Of a DNA stretch of 27,378 nucleotides, positions 1-7,122 are shown in pieces. Position numbers and translations under genes: made by a program. Within the stretch, counting starts at the first letter, position 1. Every line of letters begins with the position of its first letter. This stretch comes from an uncultured Solobacterium sp. (lineage in GTDB: Bacteria; Bacillota_I; Bacilli_A; Erysipelotrichales; Erysipelotrichaceae). Under the pieces are notes generated by a model. That model did not search any database. It saw only the letters and a program-made list of their open reading frames with translations, and was not told the origin of the DNA. Location of the stretch: NCBI GenBank assembly GCA_900547815.1, contig URHY01000023.1, positions 1 through 27,378 of the forward strand. The letters run 5' to 3'.

Positions 1-68
1 TAAAATCCCTATGACTTTTAAAGGTTGATTTATCCCTATCTAGTTTTATATATTCGATTTATTAAACT

Positions 69-100
69 GAAAAGGATCGATATTAAATTCGATCCTTTTC
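69..100. terminator. Bidirectional intrinsic terminator
   Basis: An inverted repeat AAAAGGATCGA / TCGATCCTTTT with a short AT loop is flanked by T-rich sequence on both strands, as in a two-way Rho-independent terminator. On the minus strand it lies downstream of the P-II remnant; on the plus strand it would end a gene lying before the window. Bases 1-68 show no gene or clear signal. Confidence 0.65.
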
Positions 101-154
101 TTATGGCTTGTAATGAATAAGAGAAAAAAGCAATTTTACAAGCCAAGATATATA

Positions 155-268
155 TTATTCTTCATATTTTAATGCATCTTTACCACGAGTAGATGTTGAA
201 ATACGAACAACATCAACAACATCATAGACAAAGATTTTTCCATCCCCGATATTACCAGTATTTGAACC
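155..268 (-). pseudogene. C-terminal remnant of a P-II (GlnB-type) nitrogen regulatory protein gene
   Basis: Reading the minus strand toward a TAA at 155-157 gives the segment TGNIGDGKIFVYDVVDVVRI followed by STSTRGKDALKYEE. This is the hallmark C-terminal end of P-II proteins: the TGxIGDGKIF strand, then a V-rich strand, then an R-x-G-x-x-A-L tail. The reading frame upstream of base 268 runs through an unrelated hairpin and shows no T-loop or N-terminal P-II sequence, so about 70-80 residues of a normal ~112-residue protein are missing. There is no ribosome-binding site or credible start. I read this as a gene truncated by deletion, not a working small protein. Downstream is the bidirectional hairpin at 69-100, possibly its original terminator. 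Confidence 0.75.
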
Positions 269-275
269 CTTACAC

Positions 276-327
276 AAAGAAAAAAGGCATTTACAGTCCA
301 TATATTTCATGAACTATAAGCGCCTTT
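276..327 (-). terminator. Terminator of the MATE exporter gene
   Basis: On the minus strand, just past the MATE stop codon, AAAGGC...UUAUAGUUCAU pairs with AUGGACUGUAA...GCCUUU to give a stem of about 19 pairs with one mismatch, counting G-U pairs, around a 7-base loop. It runs into TTTTTTCTTT. The long stem and U-tract make a strong Rho-independent terminator. Confidence 0.8.
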
Positions 328-369
328 GCCTTATGTATGTACGTATTTTATTCTCTATGAAATAGTTTG

Positions 370-1716
370 TCAACTGTTTTCTGAAACATTTTGAAAATTT
401 CTTTCCATATGATAATAACTCGGAATCAAAATGACAACAGCACCAACCCACGCCAATACTTCTACCGGATATAATCCAGATTTACCAAAAAAGATAGGTA
501 AAACTAAAGCGCCTGAAATTCGCATCATTAATTCAAATAATCCCGACACCATCGGAATAAAAGCATTCGATAAACCTTGAATTGTAGAGCGATATGCGTG
601 CAACATATATAAAATTGGAAGGAAAATGGTTAAACATCTTAAGAAAGTTAATCCGTATGTCATCGCCTCTTTAGCTCCTTGGCTTGTATTTGAAATAAAA
701 CAAGAAAGGAAGAATGGCCCAAAGAACCATAGTATTATAGAAATCAAAATGGAAGTGGCTAAAGATAGTAACACAACTTTTTTTACACCGCTCTTAATAC
801 GATCATATCTTTTTGCACCATAATTTTGTCCCGTATATGTAACCATGGCATATCCATAAGAAACAGCCGAAATTTCAAGCACTCCATATAATTTATTCAT
901 AGCCGTAAAACCTGCAAGAAAATATGTTCCATATCGATTTACAGCACTTGTTAAAACCATGCCACCAATCGCAATTAAAACATTCTGTAAAGCCATAGGA
1001 ATACCCAGTCTAAACTGGTTCATATAATACGACAAATCTCTACAAATTGAATTTGGCATATATTCCTTTAACTTTAATACATGATATAAACAGAAACATC
1101 CAGCTAGAATTTGTGCAATCACTGTTGCAACACCTGCTCCAATAATGCCCCACTCAAGTCCCATGACAAACAATACATCTAAACCAAGATTACAAATACT
1201 GGCAATGATCATGGCATGCAATGGTGTTTTTGAATTTCCAAAAGCACGTAAAATACTTGCCAACGCATTGTAGAACATAGTCGCAAATAAACCAATATAA
1301 ATTACGTGTGTATAAGCCAATGCACGATCCATAATGTCAACCGGCGTCTTTAATAGCACAAGAATTCTTGGTAATAATGGATAAATAATAGCTAATAAAA
1401 CTACAGTCGATATGATCGCATTGACAACTAAAGCAGAAATACACTTTTGAACATTACTCTTATCATGTGTACCAAATGCATGAGATACAGTAATTGAAAA
1501 ACCTTGGGCAAGCCCAGTTACTACAGCTATTCCCATCCAAGTAAGCCAATCACAACATCCAATAGCCGCTAACGCCTTAACGCCTAAATGTCTTGAAACG
1601 ATGATTGTATCACACACTGTATAGAGTTGTTGAAATATATTTCCTAACATTAAAGGTAGAGAAAACAAAATAATTAGTTTTAATTCATTTCCCTTCGTCA
1701 TATCTTTTACTTTCAT
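370..1716 (-). CDS. MATE family multidrug/cation efflux protein
   Basis: This 448-residue protein is an integral membrane exporter of the MATE family, which pumps cationic compounds or metabolites out of the cell using H+ or Na+ gradients. Evidence: about twelve hydrophobic helices, the typical N-terminal stretch (LFSLPLMLGNIFQQLYTVCD) and a repeat-like second half beginning near residue 235 (FRLGIPMALQNVLIAIGGMV). Length is normal. The reading frame is open to 1773, but that extension crosses the -10 and -35 boxes; the ATG at 1714-1716 has AGGAGAG six to seven bases upstream, so I use it. It diverges from the nrdI-like gene, with a short shared control region, and ends at a strong hairpin. 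The substrate cannot be told from sequence. Confidence 0.9.
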   Translation of the reverse strand: MKVKDMTKGNELKLIILFSLPLMLGNIFQQLYTVCDTIIVSRHLGVKALAAIGCCDWLTWMGIAVVTGLAQGFSITVSHAFGTHDKSNVQKCISALVVNAIISTVVLLAIIYPLLPRILVLLKTPVDIMDRALAYTHVIYIGLFATMFYNALASILRAFGNSKTPLHAMIIASICNLGLDVLFVMGLEWGIIGAGVATVIAQILAGCFCLYHVLKLKEYMPNSICRDLSYYMNQFRLGIPMALQNVLIAIGGMVLTSAVNRYGTYFLAGFTAMNKLYGVLEISAVSYGYAMVTYTGQNYGAKRYDRIKSGVKKVVLLSLATSILISIILWFFGPFFLSCFISNTSQGAKEAMTYGLTFLRCLTIFLPILYMLHAYRSTIQGLSNAFIPMVSGLFELMMRISGALVLPIFFGKSGLYPVEVLAWVGAVVILIPSYYHMERNFQNVSENS

Positions 1717-1742
1717 AAAACACTCTCCTGTCAAACAGAAAC

Positions 1743-1770
1743 AGTATATCATAAGATAAATTTTTTCCAA
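1743..1770 (-). promoter_or_regulatory. Promoter of the MATE exporter gene
   Basis: On the minus strand TTGGAA (1765-1770) and TATACT (1743-1748) are separated by 16 bases and lie 27 bases upstream of the favoured ATG. This is a plausible sigma-A type promoter. Confidence 0.55.
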
Positions 1771-1778
1771 CAAAGTTA

Positions 1779-1807
1779 TTTACAACTAACTCATCATGGT
1801 ATATACT
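1779..1807 (+). promoter_or_regulatory. Promoter of the nrdI-like/DUF3793 operon
   Basis: TTTACA (1779-1784), a 17-base spacer and TATACT (1802-1807) form a near-consensus sigma-A promoter on the plus strand. The expected start of transcription, about 1814, falls inside the palindrome at 1813-1832. The spacer itself carries CTAACT (1786-1791), matching one arm of that palindrome. Confidence 0.7.
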
Positions 1808-1812
1808 ATAGG

Positions 1813-1832
1813 TAGTTAGAAGCGACTAACTA
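1813..1832. promoter_or_regulatory. Putative operator palindrome
   Basis: TAGTTAG-N6-CTAACTA is a perfect 7-base inverted repeat lying over the expected transcription start of the nrdI-like gene. A third copy of the half site (CTAACT) lies in the promoter spacer at 1786-1791. Placement over a start site and repeat of the half site suggest a repressor site; the regulator is unknown. It could instead be a 5'-leader hairpin. Confidence 0.45.
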
Positions 1833-1849
1833 TTAAGGAGGTAACCCAT

Positions 1850-2200
1850 ATGAAATATGCATACGCAAGCCGTACTGGCAATGTCGAAGAAATTGTGAAT
1901 TCGTTAGGTATCGATGCTCTTCGCATTGATGATGGATCTGAAAACATGGATGAACCATACATCTTATTTACATATACAGATGGATATGGCGATGTTCCTG
2001 CAGAAGTAGAAAGCTTCTTAATGGCCAATGGTACCTTGATTCAAGGCGTAGTTTGTTCCGGTGATACAGGTTATGGTGATGCTTATTGTCAAGCCGCAGA
2101 TAAAATCAGTGATGACTATGGTTGTGAAATTCTATATAAAGTAGAAAATTCGGGTACACCAGAAGATATTGAAAACATCAAAAAAGTGATTGGAGCTTAA
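1850..2200 (+). CDS. nrdI: NrdI-like flavodoxin
   Basis: A 116-residue flavodoxin-fold protein resembling NrdI, the FMN protein that supplies oxidant for assembling the dimanganese-tyrosyl cofactor of class Ib ribonucleotide reductase (NrdF). Visible landmarks: the phosphate loop SRTGNVEEIV (residues 7-16), the flavin loop YTDGYGDVP near residue 42, the block GVVCSGDTGYGDAYCQAADKI, and the SGTPEDIE stretch near the C-terminus, which matches the NrdI family's SGT motif. Length is normal for NrdI. AAGGAGG lies upstream of the ATG at good spacing. It is followed after two bases by a DUF3793 gene, so the two are translationally linked. No nrdE or nrdF is in the window, so a general small flavodoxin role is the alternative. 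Confidence 0.75.
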   Translation: MKYAYASRTGNVEEIVNSLGIDALRIDDGSENMDEPYILFTYTDGYGDVPAEVESFLMANGTLIQGVVCSGDTGYGDAYCQAADKISDDYGCEILYKVENSGTPEDIENIKKVIGA

Positions 2201-2202
2201 TT

Positions 2203-2736
2203 ATGCCTAAGCAACGTTTTGAATCTTTATTGGCCAATTATTGTGCTCCAACCTTGAAGCAATATAAATATGCCAATATGTTTCACCTTCCAAAAGACGA
2301 TGATAGTATTCGATTATTGATCAAACACTATAATCAACAATTCAATTCTAAAGGAATCTATTTTATTCTTATAGAACAAGAATCTCAATACACCATTTAT
2401 GTATACAATTCCAAACTTAAAGACTATATTTCCTCAAATGCAGTTCAAAACTTTTTAAAATCCTATCAATATCCAAATACTTTTGAACTGTGTATACAAG
2501 AACTCAAAAAAAGACTTAACACAAAAAACTTTCCTCATGAAATAGGTGTATTTCTAGGATATCCATTAGATGACGTAATTGGATTTATTGAACATAAACC
2601 ATACTACTTAGTTGGCGATTGGAAGGTGTATCAAAACGTAAATGAAGCAAAGAAACAATTTGATGTATTCAAACAAGCGAAAGAACAAATGTTAAATGAA
2701 ATTCATAATGGATATGAATTATCTCAAATTATTTAA
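2203..2736 (+). CDS. DUF3793 family protein
   Basis: A 177-residue soluble protein of the DUF3793 type, whose function is not established. The most recognisable part is HEIGVFLGYPLDDVIGFIEH (about residues 112-131), followed by a YYLVGDWKVY stretch. There is no signal peptide or membrane segment. The start ATG comes two bases after the nrdI-like stop, with GGAG at the end of that gene serving as ribosome-binding site. The pair is therefore one operon from the promoter at 1779-1807. Occurrence beside a small flavodoxin suggests a redox or metal-related role, but that is inference from position. Confidence 0.75.
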   Translation: MPKQRFESLLANYCAPTLKQYKYANMFHLPKDDDSIRLLIKHYNQQFNSKGIYFILIEQESQYTIYVYNSKLKDYISSNAVQNFLKSYQYPNTFELCIQELKKRLNTKNFPHEIGVFLGYPLDDVIGFIEHKPYYLVGDWKVYQNVNEAKKQFDVFKQAKEQMLNEIHNGYELSQII

Positions 2737-2751
2737 TATTTTGTTTCTATC

Positions 2752-2780
2752 GACCAATTTCGTGATATTGGTCTAATAAT
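2752..2780 (+). terminator. Weak terminator-like hairpin after the DUF3793 gene
   Basis: GACCAAT / ATTGGTC with an 8-base loop sits 16 bases after the DUF3793 stop and is followed by TAATAATTTAATT, a broken T-run. It may end the operon inefficiently; a stronger hairpin follows at 2849-2880. Confidence 0.45.
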
Positions 2781-2848
2781 TTAATTATAGATGGTATATT
2801 ATATGTATGGTTATAAATATCATTTCACATTAAATAATAACCAAAAGA

Positions 2849-2880
2849 AAGGATATCGAAAAAAATCGATATCCTTCTTT
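2849..2880. terminator. Bidirectional terminator between converging genes
   Basis: AAGGATATCGA / TCGATATCCTT forms an 11-base-pair stem with a 6-base A-rich loop. T-rich tracts lie on both sides, so it can end plus-strand transcripts from the nrdI-like operon and minus-strand transcripts of the M42 peptidase gene, whose stop codon is three bases away. Confidence 0.8.
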
Positions 2881-2882
2881 TA

Positions 2883-3914
2883 TTATTCACTTAAAACATA
2901 AGCCTTGGTTAGTTTTACACAATCCTCAATAGCTTGAACACTCGTTCTTTCATAGCCATGAGAATTCATACAACCAACACCAAATACCGCAGGGGTAATA
3001 TTATTTCCAGCACGAATGGCTGCCGTGGCATCCGAACCAAAGCGATAATATGTATCTACGCAATAATGAATATCATTAGCTTTAGCCAAATTGATTAATT
3101 TTGTCGTTAATTCCCAATCATAAGGAGAATAATTATCACTCGCTCCAATCGATACTTTCTTTTCCGAACCATGATTATCCGGACCAATCAAGCCAATATC
3201 CAACGCAACATATTCACTTACTTCACTAGGAACATATGCACCACCATGCCCAATCTCCTCAAAGATAGGAAACGCAAATAATGTATTATAAGCAGGCGTC
3301 AAATTTTCTTCTTTTAATTGACGCAATACTTCAATCACAGCTGCAACCATAGCTTTATCATCAATATGACGTGATTTAACAAAACCAGATTCAGTACGTT
3401 TAAAACGTGGTTCGACACTAATCAAATCCCCATGCTCGATACCTAAATCATACACATCCTTAGCACAACTTACGTCTTCATCTAACAAGATGGCTTCATT
3501 AAACATATCACGCTCACGACTTCTCGCATCATCAAACACATGAGTAGAATGTGACTTACAAATCACCATACCCTCATATGTTTTACCACTACGTGTATGA
3601 ATATATACATTTTCACCTTCAATATTATGAAAATTGACTCCACCCAAGTTTTTCACTTCGATCCATCCATTTTCCATCACATGCCGAACTTGCAAACCAA
3701 TCGTATCCAAATGTGCACCTACACATACTGTCTTACTTGAATCTTTACCTGGTATGCGAACATAAGCAGTTCGCTTATTATCAAATTCAAGCTCATATCC
3801 TAGATTTCCAACCATTTCACTTAATTTTTTATGAATTTCAGGATAGAAACCGACGACACTTGGCGTATTGATCAAATCCTCTAGATTTTTTAACATTTCT
3901 TCTGTTTTTACCAT
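2883..3914 (-). CDS. M42 family metallopeptidase (glutamyl aminopeptidase/endoglucanase type)
   Basis: A 343-residue cytoplasmic dinuclear metal peptidase of family M42, which trims N-terminal residues from peptides, usually as large tetrahedral complexes. Visible elements: GAHLDT (first metal site, near residues 67-72), RHIDDKA (about 183-189, bridging Asp), FEEIGHGGA (catalytic and metal Glu, about 219-220), VALDIG (third metal ligand Asp) and the C-terminal MNSHGYERT histidine. All expected ligands are present and length is typical. The frame is open to a GTG at 3923, but that codon abuts the AAGGAA ribosome-binding site; the ATG at 3912-3914 has correct spacing and is preferred. A TATAAT box at 3942-3947 on the minus strand may be its -10. 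It diverges from yaaA. Confidence 0.88.
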   Translation of the reverse strand: MVKTEEMLKNLEDLINTPSVVGFYPEIHKKLSEMVGNLGYELEFDNKRTAYVRIPGKDSSKTVCVGAHLDTIGLQVRHVMENGWIEVKNLGGVNFHNIEGENVYIHTRSGKTYEGMVICKSHSTHVFDDARSRERDMFNEAILLDEDVSCAKDVYDLGIEHGDLISVEPRFKRTESGFVKSRHIDDKAMVAAVIEVLRQLKEENLTPAYNTLFAFPIFEEIGHGGAYVPSEVSEYVALDIGLIGPDNHGSEKKVSIGASDNYSPYDWELTTKLINLAKANDIHYCVDTYYRFGSDATAAIRAGNNITPAVFGVGCMNSHGYERTSVQAIEDCVKLTKAYVLSE

Positions 3915-3957
3915 AATCTTCACTTCCTTTTCTTAAAAGTTATTATACAATAGTTGT

Positions 3958-4668
3958 ATGAAAATAATTATATCTCCCGCCAAAAAGATGAAAATAATTG
4001 ATGATGTTGTTATTCAATGTACAACCCCTTTATTTCTATTAAAAACAACTAAACTTTTACATCACCTTCAAAGTTTAGATTATGAAGAATTAAAATCATA
4101 TTTGAAATGTTCCGATACAATTGCCAAAACTACATATGAACAATTTCAAAATATGAGTCTAGACAAAAATTGTACACCTGCCATACTTTCTTATTCCGGC
4201 ATTCAATATCAATATATGGCTCCTCATGTATTTACAGATGATCAAATGAAATATATTCAAGAACATCTTTATATTCTTTCCGGTTTCTATGGATTATTAA
4301 AACCGTTAGATGCAATTACACCATATCGTTTAGAGATGCAGACAAAATGTCCATTCTCATTGTATGACTATTGGAAAGAGGATCTTGCCAAACAAATCGA
4401 TGAACCAATTTTAAATCTTGCGAGTGAAGAATATGCCAAAATCATTCGAAAATATAAACCATTAGTGGATGTTCGTTTTATTGAAGAAAATGGTAAAGAA
4501 AAAGGAGTGTATGCCAAGATGGCTAGAGGGGCCATGATTCGCTATCTCGCTGAAAATGAGATTGAAGACATTAAAGATATTACTAGCTTTAATGAACTTG
4601 ATTATGTTTTTGATGCAAGTCAAAGTACAGAAAAATTGTACATATTTCAAAAAAAGCTATCTTCATGA
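3958..4668 (+). CDS. yaaA: YaaA/DUF328 peroxide stress response protein
   Basis: A 236-residue protein of the YaaA (DUF328/UPF0246) family. In E. coli YaaA reduces peroxide damage by lowering free intracellular iron, and the fold has been linked to DNA binding. Family marks: the N-terminal MKIIISPAKKM, the YSGIQYQYM segment near residue 80, LSGFYGLLKPLDAITPYRLEM near 110, and LASEEYAKII. The length is close to the family's usual 240-260. The start ATG lacks any Shine-Dalgarno sequence, and TATACA lies eight bases upstream, so the message may be leaderless. The gene's last six bases overlap the converging oxidoreductase gene within a terminator hairpin. Confidence 0.88.
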   Translation: MKIIISPAKKMKIIDDVVIQCTTPLFLLKTTKLLHHLQSLDYEELKSYLKCSDTIAKTTYEQFQNMSLDKNCTPAILSYSGIQYQYMAPHVFTDDQMKYIQEHLYILSGFYGLLKPLDAITPYRLEMQTKCPFSLYDYWKEDLAKQIDEPILNLASEEYAKIIRKYKPLVDVRFIEENGKEKGVYAKMARGAMIRYLAENEIEDIKDITSFNELDYVFDASQSTEKLYIFQKKLSS

Positions 4669-4676
4669 TAGCTTTT
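4652..4676. terminator. Shared terminator overlapping two converging stop codons
   Basis: AAAAGCTATC / GATAGCTTTT with loop TTCAT is a 10-base-pair stem with A and T runs on each side. It serves both strands. The stop codon of yaaA (4666-4668) and that of the oxidoreductase (4663-4665 on the minus strand) both lie in the loop or stem start, so the coding regions run into the terminator. Confidence 0.8.
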
Positions 4677-5640
4677 CTAATAATTCGACAACCATTTGCG
4701 TTTGTTCCTTATATGTTATATAAGATTTATCATCCTTATTTAAGATAATGTCCATAAAATCTTTGCATTCATACAACATATGATTTGGCTGTTCAACACT
4801 AATTTTTTCTTTTGTATCTGTAGCTTTTTTACCAATCTGATCCTTCTTTGGAGCATCAAAGAAAACATCTTTACATACGCCACTACTTGCACCAGAAACA
4901 ATCAATGTTCCCTTATCCCCTTGAAGATATACCGCATTGGGGCTTGAACAATCTTTAGCTCCTGTGCAAGTTGCGATAAAATCTGGATACTCCATAATTA
5001 TAATTCCGCTTGTATCAATGCCATTATATCCAACATTCTTAAAATAATGAACATCTTTCGGTTTACCAAATAATCCCGTCACAAAATGAAGATTATATAC
5101 ATTGATATCCATTAGTGCACCACCATTAAATTTCGGATCAAAGGCATTCGTTTGATTATGATCTTTATATCTTTGATATTTTGATGAATATTGCGAAAAG
5201 TTGCATTGTACCATCTTAATATTTCCACAATTTGATAGATTTTCCTTAATAATTTGATAATTTGGAAGATGTACATTTGTGATGGCTTCAAAAATATAAA
5301 CACCATTCTTTTTAGCAATTTCGAATAGTTCATTACACTCCTTTAAAGTCGGTGTAAAAGGCTTCTCATTAATAACATACTTCTTGTGTTCCAAAGCCAT
5401 TTTTGATTGTTTATAATGCAATGAGTTTGGACTTGCTACATACACAATGTCTACGTTTTCATCATTCAACATTTCTTCTAAATCCGTATAATACTTTTGA
5501 ATACCATGTTTATCAGCAAATTCTTTAGCTCTTTCTTGCGTTCTAGAATAAACACAATATAAATTATATCGTCCATCTAAACGCATTGCTTCAATCATAC
5601 GATCCACAATAACACCTGAACCTATTGTCGCAACATTCAT
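4663..5640 (-). CDS. Gfo/Idh/MocA family NAD(P)-dependent oxidoreductase
   Basis: A 325-residue cytoplasmic dehydrogenase of the Gfo/Idh/MocA family, which oxidises or reduces sugars, inositols or related compounds with NAD(P). The N-terminal Rossmann fold shows GSGVI (residues 7-11), the VYVASPN strand (about 67-72) and the hallmark EKPF (92-95). The C-terminal half contains GGALMDINVY, the family's substrate-site region. The substrate cannot be deduced. Its ATG shares one base with the stop of the upstream kinase gene (TAATG), with GGAG shortly before, which implies translational coupling to the CssRS-like system. Its stop overlaps yaaA by six bases from the other side. Confidence 0.88.
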   Translation of the reverse strand: MNVATIGSGVIVDRMIEAMRLDGRYNLYCVYSRTQERAKEFADKHGIQKYYTDLEEMLNDENVDIVYVASPNSLHYKQSKMALEHKKYVINEKPFTPTLKECNELFEIAKKNGVYIFEAITNVHLPNYQIIKENLSNCGNIKMVQCNFSQYSSKYQRYKDHNQTNAFDPKFNGGALMDINVYNLHFVTGLFGKPKDVHYFKNVGYNGIDTSGIIIMEYPDFIATCTGAKDCSSPNAVYLQGDKGTLIVSGASSGVCKDVFFDAPKKDQIGKKATDTKEKISVEQPNHMLYECKDFMDIILNKDDKSYITYKEQTQMVVELLEKLS

Positions 5641-7055
5641 TATACTTTTTCTCCTTTGGTTTTTACCCAGTTATTTTCTTTTTTCTTTCTTTGTTTTTTT
5701 ACTTTTCGATAAATAATAAAACGAACTCCATCTTCACTATTCTCACCTTTTACGATATAGTGATTGGCCTTACAAACTTTTGAAACAATTGAAAGACCCA
5801 ATCCAAAACGACCACCTTCGCCTTTTTCATAAGGCCTAAACAAGGATTCTATACGATCTTCAGGCATTTTGGGCCCATCATTACTGATACATAACCAATC
5901 TTCACGAACCTCAATTTTGATGTAAGATTTTGCATATCTAAATGCATTTTCCATGATATTCTCAATGGCTACACGCCATGCTTCTATCAAGCCGTCAAAG
6001 AAAACTTCTTCTACATCCGTAATAACTTGAATTTCGGGACGTAGTACAGCCGAATTTAATACAACCTGCTCAACAACGTCCTTCATATTTGTGACAACAC
6101 CTTCGGCATCACTAGCTACTAAATATTCAACACGATTCATATATAATAAAGAGTGAACTTTATTTTCTAGTCGTTGCGCATTATCTAAAATAACATCTAC
6201 ACTACTTTCAAGTGTGCCATATGGATAAATTCCGTCTTTTATTGATTCTGCATACGATTTAATAGTCGCAATCGGTGTCTTTAAATCATGTGAAATATTA
6301 TGTATCATGTCTTCTTTTGCCTTATCTTGCTTTTTTAATTCATCATTCATCTTCACAATCGCAGTTGCCATTTCACCAATTTCATCATTTCGATTTAAAT
6401 GAAGCTCAACTTCTTTACCATCTTTAATTTGTTCAATATAATTTCGAATCAAATTTAAAGGATGGATTATAGAGAATACCCACATTAAAATAATCAAGAA
6501 AACGATCATAAACGCAATCACAATAACATAAACAGTTGAATCAATTAAAGAATCTCTAAACTGTGTTGCATACGTATCATCCATAAAGCTTGCCAAAATA
6601 ATATCGTCATGACAATATATCAAGCGATAGTAATACTTCGAATTTGCGACAGTAATCGTTCCTTGTGAAACATTATTCGTCTGTGAATCCATCTCTTTAG
6701 ATTGTTTTAACAAATACTCATAAACCTTGCGATTAACTGGCTTTTTATTAGAATTCTGATTTGATATAACATTCATTTCATCATTTTGAATTATACAATT
6801 TGTCTGTACACTATCACTTGCTAAAAAAGCATAAATGTCATCTAAACTATTGTTTTGTTTTGAATCCACTAAACCAACAATCGGGGTTTGTCGATTTAGA
6901 ATCAACTCATACATTTGTTTCGTAATGGTTCGATCAATATTATCGCTGACAAACACAAAGAAAAACATGATAAAAAACATCAAAACCGTCAAAATAATCG
7001 AAAGAATTTGTCGTGTTAATGACATTTTTTGAAAATAAAAAGAAGGTCCCTTCAT
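5640..7055 (-). CDS. cssS: CssS-like sensor histidine kinase
   Basis: A 471-residue membrane histidine kinase. Order of parts: helix 1 (about 15-37), an extracytoplasmic sensor of roughly 135 residues, helix 2 (173-195), HAMP linker, HisKA with phosphorylated His256 in HNISHDLKTP, then the ATPase domain with N370 in NIMENAF, DGP, and GRFGLGLS (416-422). The stretch from the H-box through SYAESIKDGIYPYG and LLYMNRVEYL closely resembles Bacillus subtilis CssS, the sensor of secretion and protein-folding stress at the membrane; orthology is inferred. The C-terminus is unusually lysine-rich (KVKKQRKKKENN). AGGTGAT precedes the ATG. It lies 61 bases after the regulator gene, behind a possible attenuator, and overlaps the oxidoreductase by one base. 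Confidence 0.85.
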   Translation of the reverse strand: MKGPSFYFQKMSLTRQILSIILTVLMFFIMFFFVFVSDNIDRTITKQMYELILNRQTPIVGLVDSKQNNSLDDIYAFLASDSVQTNCIIQNDEMNVISNQNSNKKPVNRKVYEYLLKQSKEMDSQTNNVSQGTITVANSKYYYRLIYCHDDIILASFMDDTYATQFRDSLIDSTVYVIVIAFMIVFLIILMWVFSIIHPLNLIRNYIEQIKDGKEVELHLNRNDEIGEMATAIVKMNDELKKQDKAKEDMIHNISHDLKTPIATIKSYAESIKDGIYPYGTLESSVDVILDNAQRLENKVHSLLYMNRVEYLVASDAEGVVTNMKDVVEQVVLNSAVLRPEIQVITDVEEVFFDGLIEAWRVAIENIMENAFRYAKSYIKIEVREDWLCISNDGPKMPEDRIESLFRPYEKGEGGRFGLGLSIVSKVCKANHYIVKGENSEDGVRFIIYRKVKKQRKKKENNWVKTKGEKV

Positions 7056-7087
7056 AAAAATATCACCTCATCACTATCATTTTACCA

Positions 7088-7122
7088 TAAGAAAAAGAAA
7101 AGGGGATACATTTGTATCACCC
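7088..7122 (-). terminator. Intergenic attenuator-like terminator between regulator and kinase genes
   Basis: On the minus strand GGGTGATAC pairs with GTATCCCC (one bulged or wobble base) around AAAT and is followed by TTTTCTTTTTCTT. The stop codon of the response regulator (TGA, 7117-7119) is inside the stem. Ribosomes finishing the regulator gene would cover the hairpin, so it could tune how much kinase is made. Confidence 0.5.

Noticed and set aside
626..823. Plus-strand reading frame of 65 codons inside the MATE gene
   Set aside because: It is antisense to a well-supported gene and lacks any recognisable motif; treated as a shadow, like the other antisense frames over uvrB, ftsE, the dehydrogenase and the gamma-glutamyltransferase gene.
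1717..1773. Longer start for the MATE exporter
   Set aside because: It would cross the -10 and -35 boxes and has no ribosome-binding site; the ATG at 1714-1716 has one.
1802..1832. NrdR box upstream of the nrdI-like gene
   Set aside because: The sequence does not fit the ACAC-type NrdR palindrome, and only one distinct palindrome of a different sequence is present.
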